64,000 nt of DNA from Rhabditoides inermis (Eukaryota > Nematoda > Chromadorea > Rhabditida > Rhabditidae). How positions within the stretch are numbered: position 1 is the first letter of the stretch; the number at the start of each line of letters is the position of its first letter. The stretch covers positions 124,001 through 188,000 of the forward strand of contig CAWZYM010000396.1 in the NCBI GenBank assembly GCA_963966185.1, in the 5' to 3' direction. The translations under genes were made by a program, and so were the position numbers. This document shows positions 11,790 to 23,077 of the stretch, one piece after another. A model generated the notes under the pieces. That model was not told the origin of the DNA. It did not search any database and saw nothing but the letters and a program-made list of their open reading frames with translations.

Positions 11790-12440
11790 TTGCACTGTTA
11801 TTATTATATGCGTACACGGTAATAAACTTATTATTACACCACGCAGAACCCTGAAACAGAAAATGAGATCAAGTTCAGTACTCAAGAGAGTGCATATCGA
11901 ACATTGCAAGGATTGCAAGACGATCTAGGTAAGGAACGCTGAAAGAGTGATAACCTAATTTGTACAGGATGATTCGAGTAAAGTTTCGAAGAACAGATTC
12001 AATTTTGTTGATCTGCTCTTGTGTGTGACGTCAATGGGGACCAGACGACAGAGCCGTATTCCAGAATTGGCCTGACGTATGTGTTAAAGAGAGAGGCATA
12101 AATAGAGATGTTGGGTAAGCGACAGCGCGCGCAATTGCGCACGCGGTTGCTGTTGCGCGGCCGACTTTGACGTCAATGTGGCTGCGGAAGCCAAGATTTG
12201 GTGACAAAAGAATGCCAAGATCAGGAATAGAGTCGACAACCTGCTCCAGTCTCGCGCCATTCAGTCTCAAGGGACAGTCGTGGGTGCTGAACAGGGACAG
12301 GTGACGACTGTTGGGCAGAGACACTTCCATCTCCCAGACAAGTGACCAGGAGGAGAAGTGCACCATCTCCACCTTCAACTCGTGAAAGTCAGAATAAAAG
12401 AATCAGAATCAGAATCAGAATGTTTATCTCGAATCAACTA
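11790..12440 (-). mobile_element. Non-LTR retrotransposon, RT region (outer element, part 1)
   Basis: The - strand reads LNGARLEQVV, PDLGILLSPNLGF, PILEYGSVVWSPLT, then after a frameshift KIESVLRNFTRIILYK and RLAILAMF, the usual order of palm end, thumb and connector in jockey/CR1-like RTs. The reading resumes at 10551 after the inserted element. A (GATTCT)n tract at about 12395-12425 looks like the 3' tail of a further LINE copy abutting the 5' truncation. Confidence 0.8.
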
Positions 12441-12654
12441 GCACACAATATCGATTACGTAAATTACGGTGGAATACGGTAGAGTAGAGTAATACGATGC
12501 CCTATAACACGAGTTGCGGTAGTCCCGAGGATGTGTACGTGCAATTGGTAACGCATTTCATAAAAAAAGAATATAACGGCCAATAATATCAAATTTAAAA
12601 AAGTACGATTACAATATGAGTATTGATCTTCTTTTCTAGTCACTTGCTTCTCTT

Positions 12655-13828
12655 TCAAGTAGTAATAGAGCTAATCAGTTGGGAGTTGGGATCGAGATCG
12701 AGAAGCATGAGTTTCCTGTCGTCGACAATTGCCACGCATCTAAAATGATAATATTATAGTAAACTCTAAATTATAATATTATAGTAAACTCACAGAATCA
12801 GCGGAAGGCAGATAAGCAACATTGCAGAAATACTAATTCCAGCGTGTATACACGTGACAACTAGATGGAATGTCTCCATATCACACGCAGGAGAGCCGTC
12901 TGCGAATGTTGCGTGGTAGGGAGAATGAGGCTCGACGTAGAAGTGAGGAGACTGCGACTCCGTGAAAGGGATCTGGAAGGTTCGTCACATGTGATACAGC
13001 TACGTTCACGTCTAACCATAAAACGTGATGCGTTTGTGTATTGCGCGGGAAGAGAATGGTATGTGTAGTCTCCATACAGTACCCTGTAAATGTCGATATA
13101 AATATGGGTCAGTGACAGCGTGAGTTCTAACAGAGTGAGTGAGAAACAACCCTTATCTGGTTTTGTTACTTATACATTTTTTTCCTGTGCAATTCTGGTG
13201 CGCCGAAGCGCTTTTTTTATTAGTATCGATAATAAAACTAAATTGCAAACGCGAAACCATAATGAGTGTCTGCATGATATCTAATAGTTAGATCATCAAT
13301 CATTTCAGTCAGTACACTCCTGACTGCGCTGCTTGCGCGCGACCTGTGCATAAACAGCCATGGCGCGCGAATGGTGCGGGAATATATGAACTGGAGAAAT
13401 GGCAAACAGTTTGTTATAAGCTTATATAATTAGATGAGTGCAAAATCGTCATTCACTCACCATGTAACTACAATGAGTACGAAGCTGCAAAATAGCAAAG
13501 CGTGGCGTAGAGAAATTTTCTAAATTACAAAATATACTTTAGTAATAGTAAAGTAAGTATCAATGTTTACCAACTTCAACGCGTATGCAGGCAAACAAAA
13601 TCAGCAAAACGTATATGCATAATATGCTGGCGCAAACACCCGCTCCAATCAACCAAATTGGAAACTTAAATGATCTGTCGATTAAGAACTTTTATAATTC
13701 GAACGCACCGTTTCTCCAATGGGGCAGTTTCCGATGTTTCGAAATCCAAGTTGAATAATGTAAAGGCAACAAATGAAAGATGAAGCATACAGGACATTAG
13801 CTATGATCCATAACACTGAATCCATCAT
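12655..13828 (-). CDS. TMEM272-like four-TM protein, copy 3 (intact)
   Basis: Exons on - are 13828-13709, 13664-13575, 13519-13461, 13083-13017, 12972-12794 and 12739-12655; phases agree throughout and the product is about 199 residues. It has NCPIGETFPIWLIGAG, TM3 (HALLFCSFVLIVVTW), YGDYTYHSLP, CDMETF and TM4, then the tail CVAIVDDRKLMLLDLD. Relative to copies 1 and 2 it keeps extra codons in the last exon (VDDRK) and lacks one codon in exon 4, so it is the most divergent copy and possibly the parent. Small introns use the sites seen in the other copies. An AGGTCA-CT-TGACCT palindrome lies 326 bp upstream (14154). Confidence 0.78.
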
Positions 13829-14089
13829 AAACGATTTACTATCTATCTTTAAAAAAATCACCTGCACGCGTGTAGGTTTCCTTACAGAAACTTATCATGT
13901 TCATGTCTTTCTCTTTTATCATCTGAAAAAAAACATATTCATGCAACTCCGAATCATGTTGTGTTGCGAAACAATATTTAGAAGAAAAAAATGATTCAAA
14001 GAAGATAATTGCATGGAAAGAAAGTATAATTAAAGTGCAAAAATTGATTCTACATGCGTGAAAGAGTGACGGTTACACAGACGCCATCA

Positions 14090-15180
14090 TCGATCGATAT
14101 TCCTTATTAGAGAGCGTGCAGGACGAGAGACAACAATCAGTGAGAAGGTCAGAAGGTCACTTGACCTCAGTATGCGCATTTTTCGTATATCAACGAATAT
14201 ATATGTGAATTCACAAAAGAACATGATTAGAAGATGAGATAGTAAACCTTGATAAATTAACTTTTAAAAGCATATTAATGTTAATATTTCATCATTTTAA
14301 TTGGCTAAAGTGCATTTATAGGCGTGTGAAGGAGTGGATACAGGAACGCTAATAGAAATCGATATTCCACAAAAGAGATGCAGGACAAGAGACAATAATC
14401 GACGAGAGGAATAAAAATTCGATGAATAAAATCCTCTATTCAGTGCGATTATAAAAACCTTTATCAGTCGTTCAAGACGGGAGATCTCTCAAAAAACCAT
14501 ACAAAAACACAAAACAAACCTACAAGATTACGACACAATCGAAACATACCCGACATCGACAAATTCTTCTCAAAATTGCATCAAATGTATTATCAAAATG
14601 ACAAACATTTGTCACAATGAAGATGAAACAGATAGGAAAGAGTGGGAGTTGGGAGTGGCTAAGTGGCAGAGTCAGCTACATGTACTTCCCGAGGACGGCA
14701 AAGAGGTTGTCCATCTTCTTGCAGAGACTCGAGCCGGGAAGTGGCGAGCTGTGTGCGCAGACGGGAGATGGCACTCGACTCGACCTCGCCAGCAGCCGCC
14801 TTCAGCTCCTTGGCCACACGCTCGGCAGCCGAATAAGTGTTCATTCACAGGCATGATAAAAATATGAGCTTGGGAAAAAGAATAATAAATACATTTTATT
14901 GTTAGCATTATATTCGGTTTATTGAAGAAAAAACAAAAACTTATACAAGTTTGAAGAACAATTATATAGACGCAAATAGCAATCGATATTCCAGATGAGA
15001 GAGTGTGCAGAACGAGAGACAACAATCACTGAGAAGGTCACTTGACCTCAGTATGCGCATTCTTATGTATATCAAGAAATATGTGCATTCAAAAAATAAC
15101 ATTAGGAGATAGGCTGGGAAAAGCAGATTATTTGCGTATTATTGATAATATTTCATTCGTTTAATTAGAGAAAGATACAG
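14090..15180. repeat. Diverged 247-bp-family units upstream of copy 3
   Basis: Sequence related to the tandem arrays (GAGAGTGTGCAG, GAGAAGGTCACTTGACCTCA) appears near 14105-14230, 14340-14410 and 14990-15150, broken by other pieces. Two perfect AGGTCA-CT-TGACCT palindromes remain (14154-14167 and 15035-15048). Confidence 0.7.
14686..14832 (-). pseudogene. Chimeric fragment: coiled-coil piece joined to MED17 end
   Basis: On - an open frame reads AAERVAKELKAAAGEVES and ISRLRTQLATSR, then passes into the MED17 terminal exon sequence out of frame (LESLQEDGQPL). The first part is coiled-coil-like, perhaps another myosin rod piece. The junction lies at the TCGAGCC/TCTGCAAGAAG region. It has no function as it stands. 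Confidence 0.5.
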
Positions 15181-15339
15181 ACAGAGGTGGCCATTTAAAC
15201 GACTTCTTTCTGCCGAAAAACGGATGCAAGAACTTTCTTGGGTCTTCGACTTCGTTGAGCTACAGAGCTCTAGATTAGTGGAATAGAATGCTCTACCAGT
15301 GATCTATCAAACTACATAGGTGTTTCCAGCAAAAATGTT

Positions 15340-15535
15340 TCTAAAATGCTTTAAAACTTTTTCTTTCTCCTGACTCTTTCTTATTGTGTACACACCGCCA
15401 TTGTTTAGCGGTTGTCTCTGCAGTTATGTCTCTGCAGTGTTGTCATTTTCTATGAATTATGATTGTTTCGGTGAATGAGTTTTACGAATAGTTCTTTTTT
15501 GAAAACTGTGTTGTGATTTTGTCTGTCTAGGTTCA
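15340..15535 (+). pseudogene. Remnant of the myosin-like 3' UTR
   Basis: A decayed match to the 3' UTR of the displaced fragments (TGTACACACCGCCATTGTTTA; ATGAATTATGATTGTTTCGG; a final AATAGTTC where copy A has AATAAAGTTC). It sits convergent to MED17, so the original neighbour of MED17 was probably this coiled-coil gene, now lost here. Confidence 0.55.
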
Positions 15536-15863
15536 TTAGATTGAGAGTCTTCTCTTTTGAAGTGGTTGCGTTTCATATGATCAAATTGCATAGACCAGTC
15601 TCAGTGTGCCTCAATGTAGCATCAGCGTGTGCGCAATGTGAATAACTAAGATTGCTTTTGTTTAAAAAAACTTTTATTTAGTCATGACAGGAGATCTATC
15701 CGGAAACCATTAAAAACAACCAGACAAAACTACAAGATTACGACACAATTGAAACATATACCCGACATCGAAAAATTCTTCTCAAAAGTGCATCAACTGT
15801 GATGGAGAGTACAAAATTAATGATGAAAAGGGAGTGTGGGAGTGACTAAGTGGATACAGTCCG

Positions 15864-18570
15864 CTACTTCCTGAGGACGGCGAAGAGGTTGTCCATCTTC
15901 TTGCAGAGGCTCGAGCCTGGAAGGCGGTGGAAGACGAGTGACGTCATCCGAGGCTCACTCAGCGGAGAGAACGGACCCACCTACCACACAACATGACATG
16001 AGAAGAGAGAAGAGGGTACTCATACTCACCTTGATGACGGGTGGATGGTTGATGCTGAACTGTACGAGTATGCACCGAGTACTGGCGGGATTGCAGAGGT
16101 AGACAGTAGGTGCGGGGTTCGCGTCCGAATCCACCGCATTCATGTTCGCATGCAGCACCTGACAGTGGAGATGAGAGAAGCCAGGTAAAACTATGCATAC
16201 CTGATAGGACCAGTGCGTCTTTCCGAGTGCAGCAATCGTTTGGACAAAGAAGTTGCAGTTCTGGAAGAAGACTGGTTCGCCCATGACATGTGCATACACC
16301 AACCATGAGCTTGAGTGCGTTGAGTAGTAGTCGGGGCTGTCGATGGCAGGCGATCGCGTGGCCCTCCTTGTTCACCACCTCCACCCCTTCACACGAGATA
16401 CGAATGTAGAACGTCACCCTGCAATGGGTAAAATAGAGTCAAGGAAAAATAATAAATAAAAATAGACATCTCGAATTCGAAGCTCACTTTCCCATGATGT
16501 AGTCGTAGTTCCTGTTGGTCATGTGGACGATGAGTTGCGAGTTGGTGGCGGCGGCGCGCATCCACCTCCATGTCATCTGCGGGTCGCTCTCCGCAGCCAC
16601 GTGTGCAGTCAGCAGCTCCACTGTCTGTCGAACCAGCACCTGGTGCGCCGCCGTCTCGGCAAGACGCTCCACCAGAGGCACGTTGTGACGGGCACGCGAC
16701 TCCATCTCAAAGGCAACATGATGAGATGAGGGGCAACACACGACGTACCTCTTGCTGCGTGATGGCAGCGGGTCCGCGCACGTCGAGGGACGGCGGGAGG
16801 GTGGTGAGTGGGAGGGCGACGAACATCTGCGGGCGCACCCAGCGAGTGCACTGCTCCGCCACCACCATCTGCCGCAGCGTGCGCGTCAAGTAGCGGTCGC
16901 CCTCGCACGGCAGCGGCACGTCCTACAGCACATCATGTCCCACTCCCGCCCATCTTCTCTTTCACCTTGAATGGATGGTAGCGCAGCTGTACTCTCAGCA
17001 GCAGGTCGTCGTGTAGTCCGACAAGCAGCACTCCATCCCGGATCACCGCAGACCGAGTCTTTTGACGAACCGCCTCCGAGCAAAGCTATAAACAAATGCA
17101 TATTCACAATAACACAAAACATTAGCAATAAAATACCAAACGTGAACATACATTGTTGTATGTGTCGCGGCAGATGAGTGTCTCCTGAGCCCATGGGAGG
17201 GCCTTCTGCCAGGGCACCTGCTCGGCATACTTGCGCTCCATCGGAGCCGCGTCCAGCACATCACTGTCCGCCCACACACCCGCACACTCGTCATCTACAT
17301 ATACAAGGTATATTAGTGTAACTAGACTCGAATACCTTTGACGATGGAAACGGAGAGGGTGGCTCGGCGAGCGAGATCGCAGGGCACGGTGACCTGTAGG
17401 ACGCCGAGCTGCGGATCGACGGGCTGCCCCGGAACGAGGGAGCGGCGAGAGATGTCGAACAACTCGTTCGCGTTGTACTTGCCGCCGACTACAAGCGCGC
17501 CGTGACAACATCACACTACACATGTGCTCAACTCACAAATGTGGTATCCGAGGTCGCCGTAGATGTGGTCGCCCGTCTTGCGCACCCTCCAGCACTCGCG
17601 CATCTTCTTCAGCTCGGCGAAGAACAGGTCGGGCTTGCCGCCGCCGTTGGACGCGTCTCCGTCGACCGAGCGCTGCTGCAGCGCCGACTCGAGTACGCGG
17701 AGAGCCTCCGTCAGAGCCTGACAACACGCGCATATGAAGAGAAGAGAAGACAAATTGTCACCTTGCGCTTCCAGACCCACTGGGCGGCCTTGCTGTTGTT
17801 GAGGTGTTCTTGGAGCTGGTTCTCGGGCATCTGTTGTTCCAGCACGGTCAGCGGCCGCACGTACTCTGTGTGACGAGCCACGCGCAGGTTGTCCAGCAGA
17901 ATGTTCAGCTGCTGCAGCGACTCGCTGAACACACAACATCAACATTGCACACTATGTAAAAAAAAGCAAACCAAGACAAAACTCACTGCAGGTTCTTCGC
18001 AACCGAGTGCCACGGACCGGCATCAGGGGCGCTAGTCTTCTCTTCTACCGGCTTCTCTTCTTCCTGTACAAAAAACAATCAAACAGAAAATTACACAGAA
18101 CACGCACCTCCTCCTCAGTCTCGTCGTCGTCGTCCTCTACGAGAGACGGGTTGTCGTAGACGGCGTCGGACCCGACGAGCTTCTTCCAGTCAACCTACTC
18201 GATATCTTAATATAAATGTCGTGTTCAGCGCATACCCACCTTGCGAGCGAGCTTGGAGACGTTGTCGGAGAAGGACTGCGGTCGGATGTACTTCTCCACG
18301 CCGTTGTACCCAATCTCCTGTATCTGCCACTCATTGAACGCCTCCAGACTGATCAGCGCGCCCTTCGACGCCGTACCGCCACTCGTCTGCGGTGCAGAAG
18401 AACCTAAAACAATACAAACTCATAGTAAAGCCTTTATTATGAAATACATACGCAATAAACATCAAAAGGAAAGAAAAAAACGCACCCAAGCCGAGTGACG
18501 AGCCGGCATTCATACCCGACAACGCCGAGTATCCACCTGCGCCTGGCGGCGGGTTTGATGTGGGAAACAT
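15864..18570 (-). CDS. mdt-17: Mediator complex subunit 17
   Basis: Fifteen exons: 18570-18486, 18403-18240, 18194-18108, 18063-17987, 17924-17762, 17717-17537, 17488-17336, 17294-17152, 17085-16966, 16922-16749, 16705-16488, 16418-16304, 16260-16201, 16158-16030, 15980-15864. Phases match throughout; 661 residues, close to the human length of about 650. MED17 is the head-module scaffold of Mediator, acting in the nucleus with RNA polymerase II. Supporting blocks are an acidic stretch after residue 100, AAQWVWKRKALTEALRVLE, WRVRKTGDHIYGDLGYHI, the DPQMTW...YDYIMGK helix region and a C-terminus KKMDNLFAVLRK like the vertebrate KMELLMSAL end. Intron 10 ends in TTTGAG, not CAG. Parts of its last exon are scattered through the left 15 kb. 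It is divergent from the fucosyltransferase gene. Confidence 0.95.
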
Positions 18571-19501
18571 GCGTCCCTAACAAAAAAGATTAAACAATAA
18601 AAGAAAACTAAAACTAAAACAAAACAAAAAAAAAACAAGCAGCCAGTTAAAAACGCGATTCGCAATAATTCAAATTCCGCGAAATCGGCGATCTACGCGG
18701 CGGCGGCTGAACAGCCGTTAAAATTGGTTGTGTAAACTTTCGAGGTTCTCACCAACACTAAACACTGCACGACACTTTGTAGTGTGTTTCTTATTTGATT
18801 CTTTGTTTACATTTTATAAAGGATTAAATGAAATTTTCGAGTAAATAATTTTGAAATAAGACAAGACATTACCCTTCTTCATAGTTTTGTTTATTTTATA
18901 TAGCACCTACTCTCACTCTCTGATTCATTCCGTATGGTTCCTTTATGGTTCCTTTGTGGTTCCTTTATGGTTCCTTTATGGTTCCTTTGTGGTTCCTTTA
19001 TGGTTCCTTTATGGTTCCTTTATGGTTAGAGTATGATTCCGTTTGTTGAATTGAATTTTTTCAAGATCGGTGTGCAATATAGCTCATGAATCTGTGTTTA
19101 GTCCGGCTTTAAAGAATCCTCTTACACTTGATTAATAATCCTCTTATTAGCGTTGAAACTTGAAACACTCATTCGCATAGTGATTCAACAAATATTCAGA
19201 GATGTTGGTCGTTGTGGTTTCGCAAATGACTCTAGCGTAAGAACAGTTAGTCAAAACCGTTAAATGTGGTTTTCCGTGGATTCTTGGTCAAACAATACAG
19301 AGTCTATTCGAATACACTGTTCTCATTTCATCTCGTGTTTCTAAATACGCTCACATCACGTAAATTCTATTCACGTCTCCATGACGACTTGCTACTTCCA
19401 GCTATCATAGAACAGTGATTCATATTCTTCTGTCAGAGCTCGTGTGTGATGTCTCGAACTGTGATAGGTTGCTGATTGAGATAGTGGCTGGTGGAGTATG
19501 C
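18571..19501. promoter_or_regulatory. Shared intergenic region of MED17 and fucosyltransferase
   Basis: Divergent spacer of about 0.9 kb. It is A/T-rich next to MED17 and contains an 11-bp minisatellite in the middle. No TATA box or other defined promoter element can be named. Confidence 0.5.
18933..19027. repeat. 11-bp minisatellite (TATGGTTCCTT)
   Basis: About 8.5 units, some with TGTGG in place of TATGG. It sits midway between two divergent genes. Confidence 0.95.
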
Positions 19502-20532
19502 ATGGCGGCGTGTAATAGAAGTGTTCGATGTGTGGGCTGGCGTCGCGCGCTGCTCACCCTCCCGCCACTCGCGCTCCTCTCCGTCACCGCTCTCTTCCTA
19601 CTCCCTTATCCAATATGCATCCGGAGACCACTCCCACTCCCACCACTCATTGCCACTCTCAATCAGGTACAACTCACTACCATACAGTTCATATTGCTCA
19701 TACAGTCGACTCCTATTGTGATGGCTTGGACTCCCTTCTTCTCTTCGCATCTCGATGTCATTCTAAAACAACAATCTGACCAGGTAGCTTATTAGGAGTT
19801 TTGAAGGTATGTAGTAATATTATATTACAGGCTGATTGTCCCTACAAGTGCACTTACATCAATAGAAACTCTAGGTTTTATTGTATTCAAACAGGTGTAC
19901 CGTGTACCTGCAATTATTTTAGCTTGCTATACTCTGCCCATGCCCTCATTTTTCACACGAGAAACATCGATTTATGCGATGTTCCTACGAAACATATTGA
20001 TCAAGTTAGACAGACATTCGTAAACAATACCATAAATAACTTACAGGTATATTTACTCTATAACATGGAATCCCCATTCAACACGGGAAATGAAGCCAGC
20101 AGAGTGAGGAAAATTAGAAAGAAGAAGAGACACAACTGGATATATTTTTCCAGCTTCCAACGGATTATTTTGACGGATTAATGAGCTACGAGTCATCGTC
20201 AACATTCCCAGTCTACTACGATACCTTCCTTCCCACCAATGCAACTGATGAGATGTGGACGCAAGAAGAGGCGAATCAAAATAATATTTTTCTGATCTTT
20301 CTGATGGTGGCTCTGAAAACATTTGTCTTCTTCTTCAAATTCTTGTCCTTTACTCCTGTATTGTGATTTTTTGACTGTATTGCTGAAAACAAGTACGATG
20401 TATGACTAGCACTTTAGGTGGAACGAATCGTGGCGGGGAAGACGCGAGGAAGCCTCATATTCGTATCCAACTGTCACAGCCGATCCGGCAGGGAGACTAT
20501 CATACGAGAGATGTCCAAAGGGATGGAGGTGA

Positions 20533-20564
<32 letters not shown>

Positions 20565-21442
20565 CAACTAGAGTGATGGAGAGGTTTGTAGGTGACAGTG
20601 GTGGGTGAGTGTTCCCGCTACCTCTCCACCCATGACGACTCTCACTGCACGGACTCTGCGTGTGAGGAGCGCCTCATTGGTGAGTGAAAGATATATGACA
20701 TATGATTCTCCTACATTCCAGCCTCCCACCACTTCTATCTCGCCTTCGAGAACTCGATCTGCAATGACTACATCACGTAAGTGATGACATCTTTCTTCCA
20801 TTATATTTCTTCCAGAGAGAAGTTTTGGCGTGTGAAGAAGTTGATAGTGCCGATCGTGTTGCGAAGAGCCGCATACAGCACACTGCCACAGTCGTCTTTC
20901 ATAGGTACGGTTGACATAGTTCTCGCATTTAGTTTTCGCATTTCATCTGCCCGTTCATTCTTTCTTTTCTATCCTCACGTCCCATTTCAGCAGTCGACGA
21001 CTTTTCCTCCGTACGCGCTCTCCTCTCTCATCTTGACTACCTCACCCGCAACCACACTGCCTATTTAGAGTAAGTGGCCCTCTCTCTCCCTTTCATTCCA
21101 CTTTTATTAGACACTTCTCGTGGACACGATACTTTTCCCGACATCACACTCCGGCCTCGCGCGATGACTCTGCTTGCGCTCTCTGCAGGTATCCCCTCTC
21201 GCTCTCTAGCTCTCTCACCCTCTCTTCCAATATCAACACCTTATTCAGATACCTTCATACCGGTCGACGATCAGTTATCAGCAATGGAAAGCGGGAAATG
21301 TAGTGATCGTTTTTTTAAATCTATCATTCATTCGTTTTTATTTAGATCGGGTCGTCTAGCAGTGCGAAGTGATGCTTCCGATCATTGGATAGATACCAGA
21401 AAGTGCGAAGATCTGCCGGAACAGTACATGCAATACTCATAG
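19502..21442 (+). CDS. Alpha-1,3-fucosyltransferase (GT10)
   Basis: Exons: 19502-19666, 19706-19783, 19831-19874, 19923-20103, 20154-20270, 20418-20528, 20592-20679, 20722-20776, 20816-20904, 20991-21069, 21249-21299, 21346-21442; 384 residues. It is a Golgi type II enzyme moving fucose from GDP-fucose to GlcNAc in glycans. A short cytosolic tail and one signal anchor (ALLTLPPLALLSVTALFLL) precede the stem. Hallmarks are ALIFHTRN, NMESPFN, SLIFVSNCHSRSGRE and the donor-site block AFENSICNDYITEKFW. The C-terminus keeps DHWIDTRKC. Intron 5 has to be GC-AG (GAG|GCGAAT) to keep the frame. The start is uncertain: an in-frame ATG at 19415 would add 29 residues; 19502 gives the usual short tail. The 3' end converges on the transporter. 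Confidence 0.92.
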
Positions 21443-21776
21443 TCAAGTATAAAAGTTGTTCATAGGGGTGTTGAATCACTCTTTCCCGCGCAGCAGTGCA
21501 AGAGAGAGCGTGTGAATGCGGGAGGGCGCAGACACCCGATCAATCGACAGCGGTACTACGATAGCTTAAATGGGAGCGATAGACGGCGGCGACTAGCACA
21601 ACTCACACATTTCACAAAATGACACAAAATGACTTTATGACACACAAAAAAACAAGCAACTAACTCTGCTAAAATCACAAGGGAAAAAAGAAAGTGTGTT
21701 GCAACTGTTTGAGCAATCAGGTGAAGTATCACACTCCAAGTTCAAAAATAACATTTGATAATAACTCTATTCTGAT

Positions 21777-22123
21777 CTACGAAGAGGCAGTTTCGGGCTC
21801 TGCTCCGTTGGCTGTCCGCTCCTCCTTCTCCTCCTCCTCCTCCTCCTCCGTTTTCTCTTCCTCGTCTGTCAACACGAGTCCCTTGGCAAAGTAGAATACC
21901 CAGATATCGGAGAGGAGCGAGAATATCCGCAGACCTCCGTAGATGAGATGTATTCTGAAGCGTGGTGGGTGGTCTGGTGTGAGGCGGACGCGTACCTGAC
22001 TCGCAGTTCATCCGTGTCGTAGATTGGACAGGCCCCAGTAGACTCGCACACTGTCTGCCACATCAGACAAGACTGGTCGAAGATCTTGCCCCAGAAGACT
22101 GGCGACGGGAGGGTGGCTGAAAA

Positions 22124-22168
<45 letters not shown>

Positions 22169-23030
22169 TTTCTCTCTCTCTCCCTCTTTCTCTCTCTCTC
22201 TCTTACTGACCGAATAGACTGACGAGGAATCCGTTGAATCCTAGGGAGACACTGCGATGCTCAGCAGGAACGGCTCTAAAAAGAGCAGTGAATAAACTGA
22301 GTAAGAAAAAACTCACCGCAGGATGATCAGCATACCAGGGACCACTCCCAGACCACCGGCCAGAGCAGTGATTGCCTGGACAGAGAGAGTATTGTTGAGA
22401 GAGGAGGACGGGAAGAGAGAGAGAGAGAGAGAGAGAGAGAAGAAGGGAGCGACGTGCCTGGTTGACGAAGAACCAGTTGAACTTGCTCTCGCAGTCGTCG
22501 TTGTTGCACATGTCGCGGCTGACGATCGCATCCTCTGTGCCCGCGCACTCACATCCAGCAAACGACATCTGCAAAGACAGGATGTACTTGCTACTTGGGC
22601 AAACAGCGAGGCACCACGACACACCTTCTCTCCCGGCTCTGCCTTCTTGAATATGGTGAAGTTGGCTCCAGCCAGCGGACAGCCTGCGTGGCAAGGAGAG
22701 TAGAACACGTCACCCTGAAAAATAAAACTGAAATAAAGAAAGAGAGGAAGAGAGAAATAGCATACTTTGGAGTTGCATACGGGGTAGAGTGGCACATCGT
22801 CGCACTGACAGTAGTCGCGGCACACAGGGAACGTGAAGTTGTTCGCACTGAAAATGCACGTGAAAGAACTAAAGAAGTGAACACAAACGTACACTGCCTG
22901 GTCTCCGATCTTTCCGATGACCGACTTGCATCCGACGGTCGCGTTCGCAAATGACAGACAAGCAGCCAACAGAGAACACACTGCCACCCACGCAGCCGCC
23001 TTGCGACCTGGTGAAAGGAAGAAGGTGTGT

Positions 23031-23077
<47 letters not shown>

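Noticed and set aside
11280..11928. Lys/Glu-Arg-rich and Phe/Ser-Leu-rich ORFs up to 167 codons
   Set aside because: Translations of the (TTTTC)n array.
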